From positions 1-46,225 of the forward strand of contig JADCEF010000052.1 of assembly GCA_020250445.1 (NCBI GenBank): a stretch of DNA of 46,225 bases, in the 5' to 3' direction. The notes beneath the pieces were generated by a model, which saw only the letters and a program-made list of their open reading frames with translations, made no database searches and had not been told where the DNA came from. The position numbers and the translations under genes are program-made. Origin of the DNA: Rhodobacter sp. (lineage in GTDB: Bacteria; Pseudomonadota; Alphaproteobacteria; Rhodobacterales; Rhodobacteraceae). Below are positions 17,776 through 25,576 of the stretch, piece after piece; the stretch's first letter is position 1; every line of letters starts with the position of its first letter.

Positions 17776-19146
17776 CTAAAGCGTCCGGATGCCCGGTCTT
17801 TGCCACGACCGGGCCGGTTCAATCATCAGGTCGGTCAGCGCCCAGACCAAGGCATCAACCCGGTCCGGGCTGCCCGGTCCGGCATATCCCTGCCGCGCAA
17901 AGCGGCACATCTGGTCTTCCAGGTCGCCCAGCCCGCCCAGATGCTGCACGCGCCCCTGCTCATACAGCGCCGCCACCGGCTCCGCCCGCTGCGCCTTGCC
18001 GCGCGCCGCATGCACCGCCCGATAGGGGATCAGCGCATCGAACTGGCGGATCAGGCTTTCCACCAGCGCACCACCCTGGTTGACCTCTGCCACCAGACGG
18101 TCGGCCCGGTGGCGGTGAAACGCGTCGATCGCGGCCTGCGCCCAGGCCTGCGGCTTTGCCGCCAGGACACTTGCATCCTCCAGAACCACCGCGCGCCAGT
18201 TCTGCGGTGGGCCCTCGGTGATCGCCCCCACCACAAGGATCCCGCAGGCATCGGATCCGCGATGTCCGGTCACCGGCGGATCGATCGCCACCACGATCCG
18301 GTCCAGCGGCGGCGCCTCCGGCAGGCGCAACGCCTCAAGCTGTGCGGCCGTCCACAGCGCGCCTTCGACCTCTTCCAGCAGGATGCCGTCCAGCTCCTGC
18401 CGCCCCATCCACGTCCCGCCATAGCGGCTGCGGATTTCCTCCAGAAAACTTGCGGCCAGATAGGCCCGGTTCGCCTCGGTCGGTGCATGTGTCAGAACGG
18501 TGGACGGGTTCTTCAGCACCGCCTTCAGCACTTCGACATTGCGCGGCGTTGTGGTGACGACCTGTCGCGGATTGGTCCCCAGCCGCAGCGCGAACTGCAG
18601 CATGTCCCAGGTCTCGCCCGCCTTCTTCCACTTCGCCAGCTCGTCCACCCAGGCCGCATCGAACTGGGGTCCGCGCAGACTGTCGGGATCATGCGCCGAA
18701 TACACCTGCGCCACCGCACCATTGGGCCAGACCAGCCGTCTGCGGGTGGCTTCCCACTCCGGGCGGCGGTCGGGCGGCGAACAGGTCAGGATGCCGCTGT
18801 CGCCAAAGATCATCACCTCGCGCACCTGGTCCACCGTCTCGCCGACCAGCGCCACCCGCCTTGCGCGGCCGGCATCCGTCGGCCTTGACCCTTCCACTTC
18901 CGCGCGGACCCACTCTGCCCCCGCCCGTGTCTTTCCCGCCCCGCGCCCCCCCATGACGACCCAGGTCTTCCAGGCCCCGTCGGGGGGCAGCTGATGCGGA
19001 AAGGCCCAGAACTCGAACATCCAGGGCAGGGCAAGCAGCGCGTTGTCGTCCAGCCCGCCCAGAAATTCAGCCACCACCTCCGGCGTCGCGGAGGCAAGCC
19101 AGGCGGCGCCCGATCTCAGCTCGCGCCGCGTCAAAGTCGATCGCAT
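17776..19146 (-). CDS. GTA large terminase subunit (g2)
   Basis: The DNA-packaging ATPase/nuclease. From ATG 19146 it is 456 residues with Walker A GGRGAGKT (66-73), Walker B-like FDAAWVDEL, a coupling region VTTTPRNVEVLKAVL, and a nuclease-domain motif VVAIDPPVTG. The start is unsure: ATG 19203 adds 19 residues and overlaps g1 by 137 bases, and later starts also exist. Neither has a strong ribosome site. The ATPase and nuclease motifs look intact. Confidence 0.93.
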   Translation of the reverse strand: MRSTLTRRELRSGAAWLASATPEVVAEFLGGLDDNALLALPWMFEFWAFPHQLPPDGAWKTWVVMGGRGAGKTRAGAEWVRAEVEGSRPTDAGRARRVALVGETVDQVREVMIFGDSGILTCSPPDRRPEWEATRRRLVWPNGAVAQVYSAHDPDSLRGPQFDAAWVDELAKWKKAGETWDMLQFALRLGTNPRQVVTTTPRNVEVLKAVLKNPSTVLTHAPTEANRAYLAASFLEEIRSRYGGTWMGRQELDGILLEEVEGALWTAAQLEALRLPEAPPLDRIVVAIDPPVTGHRGSDACGILVVGAITEGPPQNWRAVVLEDASVLAAKPQAWAQAAIDAFHRHRADRLVAEVNQGGALVESLIRQFDALIPYRAVHAARGKAQRAEPVAALYEQGRVQHLGGLGDLEDQMCRFARQGYAGPGSPDRVDALVWALTDLMIEPARSWQRPGIRTL

Positions 19147-19393
19147 AACCGTGGACGACCCCGGCAACCTGCTTGCGGAGTTTTTCAATGCGCGTCCTTT
19201 CATCCATCACCAACTGGAAGGCGGCCTTAAGGTCTTTCACCGCCTGCGTTGCGGCCTTGACCTCGTCCACCGAACCCTGCCGAAGCTTTCGCTGCGCCTG
19301 AACCAGATCTTCCGCCGCCTGCCGGTACAGATCTTCTGTCGCTGCCAGAAGATCGACGGGCGGCGGCTCGTCCGAAGGCAGATCACTCGTCAT
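19067..19393 (-). CDS. GTA small terminase subunit (g1)
   Basis: A 108-residue, highly charged, helical protein (DLVQAQRKLRQGSVDEVKAA, MDERTRIEKLRKQVAGVVHG) at the g1 position, overlapping g2. GTA small terminases are thought to lack sequence-specific pac recognition, giving random packaging. ATG 19393 follows GGGGGG by 2-3 bases. A longer version from ATG 19486 is open, but that Met falls almost on the predicted transcription start, so I reject it. Confidence 0.85.
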   Translation of the reverse strand: MTSDLPSDEPPPVDLLAATEDLYRQAAEDLVQAQRKLRQGSVDEVKAATQAVKDLKAAFQLVMDERTRIEKLRKQVAGVVHGYAIDFDAARAEIGRRLACLRDAGGGG

Positions 19394-19493
19394 TACCCCC
19401 CGCACCCGCTTTCTGGCCGGATCGCATGGGCAAATGAAAAAGCGGCGCCGGGTTACCCCGTGCCGCTTGCCCACCTCTTCCAGCATGCCACAA

Positions 19494-19522
19494 GTCCTAC
19501 AGGGGACCGGGCGGCAAGTCAA
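19494..19522 (-). promoter_or_regulatory. Candidate promoter of the GTA cluster
   Basis: On the minus strand TTGACT (19522-19517) and TAGGAC (19499-19494) are 17 bases apart, in the AT-rich gap between mltG and g1. Transcription would start near 19487, leaving a leader of about 95 bases before g1. In R. capsulatus this promoter region is controlled by GafA and CtrA; no binding site can be assigned here by eye. Confidence 0.45.
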
Positions 19523-19575
19523 GAAAAAAATTCATCGACACCAGATACTTAGCGTACGCAGCCTTAACCTTTTCT

Positions 19576-20763
19576 TCATTCTTCCGGCGCGGCCGCCCCG
19601 TCTGCGGCCTCACCTTCCGCTGCGCGCTGCGCCTCGATGGCACGCCATTTGGCGACATTGGCGTTATGCTCGGCCAGGGTCGCGGCAAAGACATGCCCGC
19701 CCGTGCCGTCGGCAACGAAGAACAGATAGTCCGTTGCCTCCGGGTTCAGCGCGGCTTCGATGCTCAGCCGTCCGGGATTGGCAATCGGCGTCGGCGGCAG
19801 CCCGTCGATTACATAGGTGTTATAGGGGGTCTCGCGCTGCAGCTCGCTTTGTCGCAAGCCGCGTCCGAGGGTGCCCTCGCCCCTCGTGATGCCATAGATC
19901 ACCGTCGGGTCAGTCTGCAGCCGCATCCCCTGCGCCAGCCGGTTCAGAAAGACGCCTGCCACCAACCGCCGCTCTTCGGCAATCCCGGTTTCCTTCTCGA
20001 CGATCGACGCCATGATCAGCGCCTCTTGCGCCGAGGCATAGGGCAACCCCCCGGCCCGCGCGGCCCAAAGGTCGGCCAGGATGCGGGTCTGCCGCGCCTC
20101 CATCTCCGCGATCAGCGCCGCCCGGTCGGCTCCGCGCGTCACCTCATAGCTGTCCGGGGCCAGCGTGCCTTCCGCCGGAACGGCCGCAATCTCTCCGTTA
20201 AGGAAATCGGCACGCCGCAGGCTGTCCACCACCTGCCAACTTGTGACCCCTTCAGCCAGCGTCACGCGCCAGCGCAGGTCATCCTCGCCTGCCGCATCCA
20301 CATAGGCCGCAGGTGCCGGCTGCGTCACATCGAACTTAACAACCTCGATGTAGGACTCCGTCGCAGGATCAAGCTCGCGCAGGACGATATCGGCACCCGT
20401 CACGCCGATCCGGAAATTGACCTCGCGCCCGCAGGTCGATTGCCCGCCCGCCGTCACAATCTCCAGCACCTGCGACATGGATGCGCCGGGCGGCACCAGA
20501 TAGCTGCCGAATTTCAGATCCGCCGACCGGTCGGCATATTCCGCACCGATGCGGAAGATGCGTGCATCCGTCACCGCGCCCTTTTCTTCCAGCACCCGGC
20601 TGATCTGCGCCAGCGATGCCCCGCGTTCCACCCGGATGCAGACCGCCTCCGCCAGCGGCCCCGGCCCGGTGAACTCCTTGCGCCCCCAGGCCAGCACCGC
20701 CGCCACCACGGCCAGCAGCACCACGAACAGGGTCAGCGCATTCGATGCCACCGACCTCCACAT
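19576..20763 (-). CDS. mltG: Endolytic murein transglycosylase MltG
   Basis: An inner-membrane YceG/MltG lytic transglycosylase that cuts nascent glycan strands in the periplasm. The 395 residues have one N-terminal membrane helix (about 8-26, LTLFVVLLAVVAAVLAW), a LysM-like region (IRVERGASLAQISRVLEEKG) and the catalytic domain with MASIVEKETGIAEERRLVAG (Glu256/Glu258) and MRLQTDPTVIYGI. It overlaps the fabF stop by one base (TGATG), so the two are coupled. It lies directly upstream of the GTA cluster on the same strand. Confidence 0.95.
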   Translation of the reverse strand: MWRSVASNALTLFVVLLAVVAAVLAWGRKEFTGPGPLAEAVCIRVERGASLAQISRVLEEKGAVTDARIFRIGAEYADRSADLKFGSYLVPPGASMSQVLEIVTAGGQSTCGREVNFRIGVTGADIVLRELDPATESYIEVVKFDVTQPAPAAYVDAAGEDDLRWRVTLAEGVTSWQVVDSLRRADFLNGEIAAVPAEGTLAPDSYEVTRGADRAALIAEMEARQTRILADLWAARAGGLPYASAQEALIMASIVEKETGIAEERRLVAGVFLNRLAQGMRLQTDPTVIYGITRGEGTLGRGLRQSELQRETPYNTYVIDGLPPTPIANPGRLSIEAALNPEATDYLFFVADGTGGHVFAATLAEHNANVAKWRAIEAQRAAEGEAADGAAAPEE

Positions 20764-22025
20764 CAGTCTGTCACCCGCCCCAGGATCAGCGACGCGTTCG
20801 TGCCGCCGAACCCGAAGGAATTCGACAGCGCAACATCTATCTTGCGCCTGCGTGCCACGTTCGGCGCCAGATCAAGCTTTGCGGTAACCTCAGGGGTATC
20901 GAGATTGATCGTCGGTGGTGCAATGCCATCGCGGATCGCCAGCACACAGAAAATCGCCTCCACCGCGCCCGCCGCCCCCAGAAGATGCCCGATCGAGGAT
21001 TTTGTCGAACTCATGGTCGCCTCTGTCGCCGCATCGCCCAAAAGCCGCTCCACCGCGCCCAGTTCGATGGTATCGGCCATCGTGCTGGTTCCATGGGCGT
21101 TGATGTAATCAATGTCGGACGCCTGCAGCCCGGCGCGCTTGAGCGCCATTTTCATGCTGCGGAACCCGCCATCGCCGTCTTCGCTCGGGGCGGTGATATG
21201 ATAGGCATCGCCCGACAGGCCGTATCCCAGAACTTCGGCGTAAATCTTCGCGCCGCGCGCCCTGGCATGCCCGTATTCCTCCAGCACCACCACGCCCGCG
21301 CCTTCGCCCATGACAAACCCGTCCCGGTCCGCATCATAGGGGCGCGAGGCTTTGGTCGGATCATCGGCGCGCTTGGTGGACAGCGCCTTGCAGGCGTTGA
21401 AGCCGGCGATGCCGATCTCGCTGATCGGGCTTTCGGCACCGCCTGCAATCATCACATCAGCGTCGCCCCATTGGATCAGCCGCGCCGCATCGCCAATGGC
21501 ATGCGCGCCGGTTGAACAGGCGGTCACCACCGCATGGTTTGGCCCCTTGAACCCGAAGCGGATCGAAACCTGACCGGAAATCAGATTGATCAGCGCCGCC
21601 GGAATGAAAAAGGGCGATACCCGCTTCGGTCCCTTATCCCGGATCAGAATGGCGGTCTCCGCAATCGAAGACAGCCCGCCGATGCCCGAACCCAGCAACA
21701 CCCCGGTCGCGCAGCGGTCATCTTCCGTCACCGGCTCCCAGCCGGAATCGCGCACCGCCTGAACCGCCGCCGCCATTCCGTACAGGATGAAATCATCAAC
21801 CTTACGGCGGTCCTTCGGCTCCATCCAGTCGTCCGGGTTGAAGGTGCCGTCGCTGCCATCGCCCATCGGAATCTCGCAGGCATATTGCGTCACCACGTTC
21901 GAGGCATCGAACCGCGTGATCGGCCCCGCGCCCGACTGACCCGCAATCAGGCGTTCCCAGGTCTTCTCGACCCCGCAGGCAAGCGGCGTGACCATGCCCA
22001 GACCCGTAACAACCACCCGACGCAT
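20763..22025 (-). CDS. fabF: Beta-ketoacyl-ACP synthase II
   Basis: Condenses malonyl-ACP with acyl-ACP in fatty acid elongation. The 420 residues carry the Cys-His-His triad: Cys170 in VVTACSTGAHA, His311 in INAHGTST and His347 in SSIGHLLGAAG, with Lys342. The start at 22025 has GGGAG 5-9 bases upstream and begins MRRVVVTGLGMVTPLA as expected; the frame is open 78 bases further but without support. Unusually, it is about 5.8 kb from acpP and on the opposite strand. Confidence 0.96.
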   Translation of the reverse strand: MRRVVVTGLGMVTPLACGVEKTWERLIAGQSGAGPITRFDASNVVTQYACEIPMGDGSDGTFNPDDWMEPKDRRKVDDFILYGMAAAVQAVRDSGWEPVTEDDRCATGVLLGSGIGGLSSIAETAILIRDKGPKRVSPFFIPAALINLISGQVSIRFGFKGPNHAVVTACSTGAHAIGDAARLIQWGDADVMIAGGAESPISEIGIAGFNACKALSTKRADDPTKASRPYDADRDGFVMGEGAGVVVLEEYGHARARGAKIYAEVLGYGLSGDAYHITAPSEDGDGGFRSMKMALKRAGLQASDIDYINAHGTSTMADTIELGAVERLLGDAATEATMSSTKSSIGHLLGAAGAVEAIFCVLAIRDGIAPPTINLDTPEVTAKLDLAPNVARRRKIDVALSNSFGFGGTNASLILGRVTD

Positions 22026-22137
22026 GAAACGCTCCCACCCATTCGAACCTGCGCGCGGTGATACACGCCTGTCACCCTGGGCGCAACAACGCCCCGGGAA
22101 CAACCGGAACAGGCCTCGCGGCCGGGCTTATGGGCAC

Positions 22138-23154
22138 TTACAGGGCTTCCAGCACGGAAAAGGTCCGCGGCATGCGCTTCAGGCTGGCCGCAATCCGGTC
22201 GCGCCACGTCACCCCGTTTCCGATCGCCACCTCATAGGCCAGGCGCAGCGCCTCTGGGCGGTCCCTGGCCAAAGCGGCAATCAGGAAAGCGGCCTGCGCC
22301 CGGTCCTTTCGCGATTTCGGCGCGTCAGGTCCGCCCTGCCGCCGGTCGGCCACCACAAGCTTGTGCATGGCATAGCGTTCCGGCCGCGGGACTTGCACCA
22401 GGACACCGGATCGGTACGCGACGGCAGCCTTGATCGGATCGGCAATCAGATAGTCCAGAAAATCCAGCGACCGCGCCGAAACCCCCAAGGCAGGCAGATC
22501 CCGGATACCTTCCCCGGACCGGATCGACGGCGTCAGGAAATCGATCACCGTCCCGGACCGGGTCTGCTTCCATTTCCAGACCGCCGCCCAGTTCGGGCCG
22601 GGTCCAGACGAAAATTCCAGATCGCGAAAGCTTTCCGGCAGGGATGCGTCGACCCTGTCGTCAAGGGCCAGCGACAGCCGTTCAAACCGCGCCATATCTG
22701 CATCATCCGTCCCGGCAGCGGGATCGGAACCCAAGCGCAATCCAAGCTCACCCTCGTAAAGCCGGAAGGCGCTGGTCCCCACGATGGTGCCGCCCGTCCG
22801 GAACACCCCGGTTTTCGCCAGCGCATTCAGGATGGCTCCGGTCCCACCGTCAATCGGCAGAAACCCCTCGGCCCGCAGCAGGCGCACCAGCCTCGCCCGG
22901 TGGCCGGCCCCCTCCTTCTTGCGCCGGGCATCTTCGCGGTGCAGCGCCATGCGCTGTGCCAGGTCGGGCGTATCCTCGCCGATGTAGCGCTTGCGAACCT
23001 GATCCCCGACACGGTAGCTGTCATACCAGTATCTTCGCCCCGACCGCTCCTCCAGCGTGGGTGATCCGCGCAGGGCTGCGAGCTGCCCTTCGCCAAACGA
23101 CCCCAGAAAATCCTGATAAACCGCGCGGGCAAGCGGGGAATGATGCCGGATCAT
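22138..23154 (-). CDS. GSU2403-family nucleotidyltransferase-fold protein
   Basis: A 338-residue protein that I assign to the GSU2403/NTP_transf_8 family. Support is GRRYWYDSYRVG near residue 40, ALAKTGVFRTGGTIVGTSAFRLYEGELG (about 110-136), the acidic TDDADM where the metal-binding Asp pair is expected, and VDFLTP-like VIDFLTPSIRSG, then ERYAMHKLVVADRR and KSRKDRAQAAFLI. The biochemical role of the family is not settled. It sits between fabF-mltG-GTA and the ribosomal operon and is preceded by the AT-rich TGTTSAACA array, whose nearest copy is 4 bases before the ATG. The ribosome site is weak. The context suggests an acquired, tightly regulated gene. Confidence 0.82.
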   Translation of the reverse strand: MIRHHSPLARAVYQDFLGSFGEGQLAALRGSPTLEERSGRRYWYDSYRVGDQVRKRYIGEDTPDLAQRMALHREDARRKKEGAGHRARLVRLLRAEGFLPIDGGTGAILNALAKTGVFRTGGTIVGTSAFRLYEGELGLRLGSDPAAGTDDADMARFERLSLALDDRVDASLPESFRDLEFSSGPGPNWAAVWKWKQTRSGTVIDFLTPSIRSGEGIRDLPALGVSARSLDFLDYLIADPIKAAVAYRSGVLVQVPRPERYAMHKLVVADRRQGGPDAPKSRKDRAQAAFLIAALARDRPEALRLAYEVAIGNGVTWRDRIAASLKRMPRTFSVLEAL

Positions 23155-23157
23155 GGC

Positions 23158-23370
23158 TTGTTCAACCCAAGAAGCTTTTGTTGAACATCATGTCTTCCTT
23201 TGCAACCGTCGACTTCGTTGAACATGCAGAGATGTAAAACAAAAAGCAATTCCGTTGAACATAGAATTGTTGAACACAAGAGAATCTGGCAAGATTTCAT
23301 TCAACTTGGGACAGGGAAATTTCTGTTGAACATGATTCCATGTTCAACAATAATGATAATCGCTGAACAC
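23158..23370. promoter_or_regulatory. Array of TGTTSAACA motifs in AT-rich DNA
   Basis: Seen directly: the 9-mer GTTGAACAT or a near match occurs at 23158-23166 (reverse), 23180-23188, 23217-23225, 23254-23262, 23269-23277, 23325-23333, 23340-23348 (reverse) and 23362-23370 (one mismatch), with a shorter half-match at 23300-23305. The core TGTT-S-AACA is a palindrome with a central G/C. Three copies are exactly 37 bases apart, and the copies at 23325 and 23340 form an inverted pair. On the minus strand most copies read ATG TTC AAC. Inference: a cluster of operator sites for a regulator of the gene beginning at 23154. Confidence 0.65.
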
Positions 23371-23505
23371 GGACATCCGGATATCTATCCTGTCGCGCAT
23401 GGCGGCAATGGCCCCCTGCCGCTTCAACCGCAGAATATCCAACAATGGCCGTGGGCCAGACAGCCCCCCACCCGGGATCAGGCAGGCGGGCCGGTTCCGG
23501 CCATG

Positions 23506-23536
23506 AAAAAACCGCGCCGGTGTCCCGGCGCGGTTT
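23506..23536 (-). terminator. Rho-independent terminator of rpsF-rpsR-rplI
   Basis: On the minus strand AAACCGCGCCGG (revealed as 23536-23525) pairs with CCGGCGCGGTTT (23520-23509) around a 4-base loop and runs into six Ts. It lies 20 bases after the rplI stop. This is a textbook terminator. Confidence 0.9.
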
Positions 23537-23555
23537 CCATGGCTGACGAAAAGAA

Positions 23556-24140
23556 TCAGCGCGCGTCGCGCGGATCGAAATCGTTGGCAGCGCCCATTTC
23601 GTCGAACAACTCGGCGATCTCGAAATCCGCAGCCGCCTCGGCTTCCGCCGCCAGCTCCTGGATCGACTTGCCCGAGGCCTGAAGTTCGGCTTCTTCCGCC
23701 GAACGCGCCACGTTCAGGCTGATCTTCACCGAAACCTCCGGGTGCAGCACGACCGTAACCCTGTGCATCCCAAGTTCCTTGATCGGGCGGTCCAGCACGA
23801 TCTGCGCCCGGTTCACCGTGAACCCGGCTTCGGTTGCGGCCTCGGCAGCGTCACGGGTCGTCACGGACCCGTACAGCGCCCCCGCGTCCGAGGCAGAGCG
23901 GATCACGACAAAAACCTGTCCGTCCAGCTTTGCGGCAGCAGATTCCGCCGCTTTCCTGGTCTCCAGGTTCTGCATCTCTAGCTGTGATTTCTTGGCTTCG
24001 AACGACTTGATGTTGGCCTCGTTCGCCCGCAGTGCCTTGCCCTGCGGAAGAAGAAAGTTGCGGGCGTATCCGTCCTTGACGGTCACGACCTCGCCCATCT
24101 GGCCAAGCTTGGCCACACGCTGAAGAAGGATGACTTGCAT
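23556..24140 (-). CDS. rplI: 50S ribosomal protein L9
   Basis: L9 binds 23S rRNA near the L1 stalk. The 194 residues begin [32 protein letters not shown], the family signature. A central helix and the C-terminal domain follow, then an acidic extension ([22 protein letters not shown]). The protein is longer than the 150-residue E. coli form, as is common in this family of bacteria. AAGGAG lies 8 bases before the ATG. Last gene of the operon. Confidence 0.97.
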   Translation of the reverse strand: MQVILLQRVAKLGQMGEVVTVKDGYARNFLLPQGKALRANEANIKSFEAKKSQLEMQNLETRKAAESAAAKLDGQVFVVIRSASDAGALYGSVTTRDAAEAATEAGFTVNRAQIVLDRPIKELGMHRVTVVLHPEVSVKISLNVARSAEEAELQASGKSIQELAAEAEAAADFEIAELFDEMGAANDFDPRDAR

Positions 24141-24152
24141 GTGTCTTTCTCC

Positions 24153-24380
24153 TTACTTCACGGCATAGGGCAGCAGCGCAAGAAAGCGGGCGCGCTTGAT
24201 CGCGCGGGCCAGCTCACGCTGCTTCTTGGCCGAAACGGCCGTGATACGCGACGGCACGATCTTGCCGCGCTCGGACACATAGCGCTGCAGCAGCCGCGTA
24301 TCCTTGTAGTCGATAACCGGGGCATTGTCGCCGGAAAAGGGGCAGACCTTGCGGCGGCGGAAGAACGGTTTGTTCGCCAT
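24153..24380 (-). CDS. rpsR: 30S ribosomal protein S18
   Basis: S18 forms a heterodimer with S6 on the platform of the small subunit. The 75 residues begin [17 protein letters not shown] and contain [17 protein letters not shown]. The start at 24380 has GGAGGG 11 bases upstream; the frame is open eight codons further but that would overlap rpsF. It lies between rpsF and rplI. Confidence 0.97.
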   Translation of the reverse strand: MANKPFFRRRKVCPFSGDNAPVIDYKDTRLLQRYVSERGKIVPSRITAVSAKKQRELARAIKRARFLALLPYAVK

Positions 24381-24400
24381 GATTTTCAATTCCCTCCTGA

Positions 24401-24856
24401 TCAACGTCGGCGGTCGCCGCCGCCAAAGCCGCCCCGGTCACCGCCGAAGCCGCCCCGGTCACCGCGATCGCCGCCGAAGCCGCGTTCGGGCCGCTCGCCC
24501 CTGTCGGGCCGGTCGCCACGCTCGCCACGGTCATCGCGCTTCTGCATCTGTATGGACGGGCCTTCCTCGTGCTTGTCGACCTTCACGGTCAGCACACGCA
24601 TCACATCGTCATGCAGGCGCATCAGGCGTTCCATTTCCTGCACGGCTGCGGCAGGCGCGTCCGATTTCAGAAAGGCATAGTGGCCCTTGCGGTTCTTGTT
24701 GATCTTGTAGGCCATCGTCTTGACGCCCCAGTACTCGTTTTCAACGACCTTGCCGCCGTTGTCCGCAAGGATGGCCGTGAAGTGTTCGATCAGGCCTTCG
24801 GCCTGCGTGTTGGAAAGGTCCTGACGCGATATGAACACATGCTCGTAAAGCGGCAT
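24401..24856 (-). CDS. rpsF: 30S ribosomal protein S6
   Basis: S6 partners S18. Residues 1-100 are the S6 fold ([16 protein letters not shown] at the start, [20 protein letters not shown] in the middle). The last 45 residues are a low-complexity tail of Gly/Arg/Asp repeats ([20 protein letters not shown] and [14 protein letters not shown]), encoded by imperfect 21-base repeats. Such tails vary in alphaproteobacterial S6 proteins. First gene of the operon. Confidence 0.97.
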   Translation of the reverse strand: MPLYEHVFISRQDLSNTQAEGLIEHFTAILADNGGKVVENEYWGVKTMAYKINKNRKGHYAFLKSDAPAAAVQEMERLMRLHDDVMRVLTVKVDKHEEGPSIQMQKRDDRGERGDRPDRGERPERGFGGDRGDRGGFGGDRGGFGGGDRRR

Positions 24857-24888
24857 GTCGTCTCCAGTCTTGTCGGGTGCATTTCACA

Positions 24889-24919
24889 GGACGGGCCTTT
24901 GCACTTCCGCAGCCCGTCC
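24889..24919 (-). promoter_or_regulatory. Stem-loop in the rpsF leader
   Basis: GGACGGGC (24889-24896) pairs with GCCCGTCC (24912-24919), an 8-bp stem with a 15-base loop, 33 bases before the rpsF start. In several bacteria S6-S18 represses its own mRNA through a leader hairpin. This one is in the right place, but I do not see the diagnostic CCG bulge, so the role is unproven. Confidence 0.35.
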
Positions 24920-24963
24920 ACGAGGGGGTGCACCGGTTACGTGGGTAAGCGGAAGGATGCGGC

Positions 24964-24991
24964 CTTATACACAGGCCCCGCACGGATGCAA
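24964..24991 (-). promoter_or_regulatory. Promoter of the rpsF operon
   Basis: On the minus strand TTGCAT (24991-24986) and TATAAG (24969-24964) are 16 bases apart, about 110 bases before rpsF. The -10 box is the best in this part of the window. The rest of 24857-25134 contains no recognisable gene. Confidence 0.5.
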
Positions 24992-25134
24992 CCCCACCGG
25001 CCCGTAGGAACAGGGCTGTCGCGTTTGACCGGTGGCTGATCAGGCAAAGGCGTCGGACCACCCCCGAGCGCAGGATGCGGCGGACAGCGCAGCGGGATCG
25101 CGGGTGGGATCGGGGGATGTGACAGACTGTGCTG

Positions 25135-25449
25135 TCAGTCCTCGTCAATCTCGAATGGCTTTAATCCGCGCTTCTGACAAAACCAGTGGAACAAGGGCAG
25201 CTCCATCAGCAACATGGTCAGGATCGAAAATCCGAACCAGTTGGTTGAAAACAGCAGCATCGAGAATTCGACGCCGGTTCCCCAGAACAATGCCCCCGCC
25301 ACAAGCAAACTCAGCCCCGACAGAACGCAGTCGGCGACCGCCACTTTCGTGAGAGTTATGGTCTTGAAGGACGGGTAAATGCCCAGATATGCCACGCCCA
25401 GGATAACGGCGTTGATGATCAAGATCTGTGCTTCTGGCGGCAGGTTCAT
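25135..25449 (-). CDS. Small integral membrane protein, function unknown
   Basis: A 104-residue protein with three or four hydrophobic segments (about 8-27, 37-56, 60-83), ending in a charged tail QKRGLKPFEIDED. It begins MNLPPEAQILIINAVILG. I do not recognise a named family. The composition is coding-like and clearly membrane-bound. A possible 40-codon frame ends 5 bases upstream. The gene stands alone between rpsF and fabD. Confidence 0.7.
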   Translation of the reverse strand: MNLPPEAQILIINAVILGVAYLGIYPSFKTITLTKVAVADCVLSGLSLLVAGALFWGTGVEFSMLLFSTNWFGFSILTMLLMELPLFHWFCQKRGLKPFEIDED

Positions 25450-25453
25450 CGGC

Positions 25454-25576
25454 TCACCGTGACAGTGGAATCGTCTGCAATGTCAGGGACCAGCCTTGCG
25501 GCTCGGCAAAGAATGTCCGGTCGATTTCTGTCATGTTCACATCCTGGGGGAGAATCAATAGGATTTTTCCGTGCAT
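25454..25576 (-). CDS. Possible small leader ORF
   Basis: A 40-codon frame (or 26 codons from an inner ATG at 25534, which has AGGA upstream) that ends TGA 5 bases before the membrane protein start. The residues visible include MTEIDRTFFAEPQGWSL. The tight spacing suggests translational coupling, but nothing else proves it is made. It could also be chance. Confidence 0.3.
   Translation of the reverse strand: MHGKILLILPQDVNMTEIDRTFFAEPQGWSLTLQTIPLSR

Noticed and set aside
5497-19393. An ordinary inducible prophage
   Set aside because: No integrase, repressor, replication or attachment site is seen, and gene content and order match the gene transfer agent instead.
23254-23348. Alphaproteobacterial LexA (SOS) boxes
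   Set aside because: The known site is GTTC-N7-GTTC in direct orientation; here GAAC/GTTC elements are spaced 10 or 11 bases or inverted.
23158-23370. CRISPR array
   Set aside because: The repeated unit is only 9 bases, occurs on both strands and has irregular spacing; no cas gene is present.
23200-23682. A 160-codon plus-strand frame across the motif array
   Set aside because: It runs through the terminator and into the end of rplI on the opposite strand, and has no coding signature.
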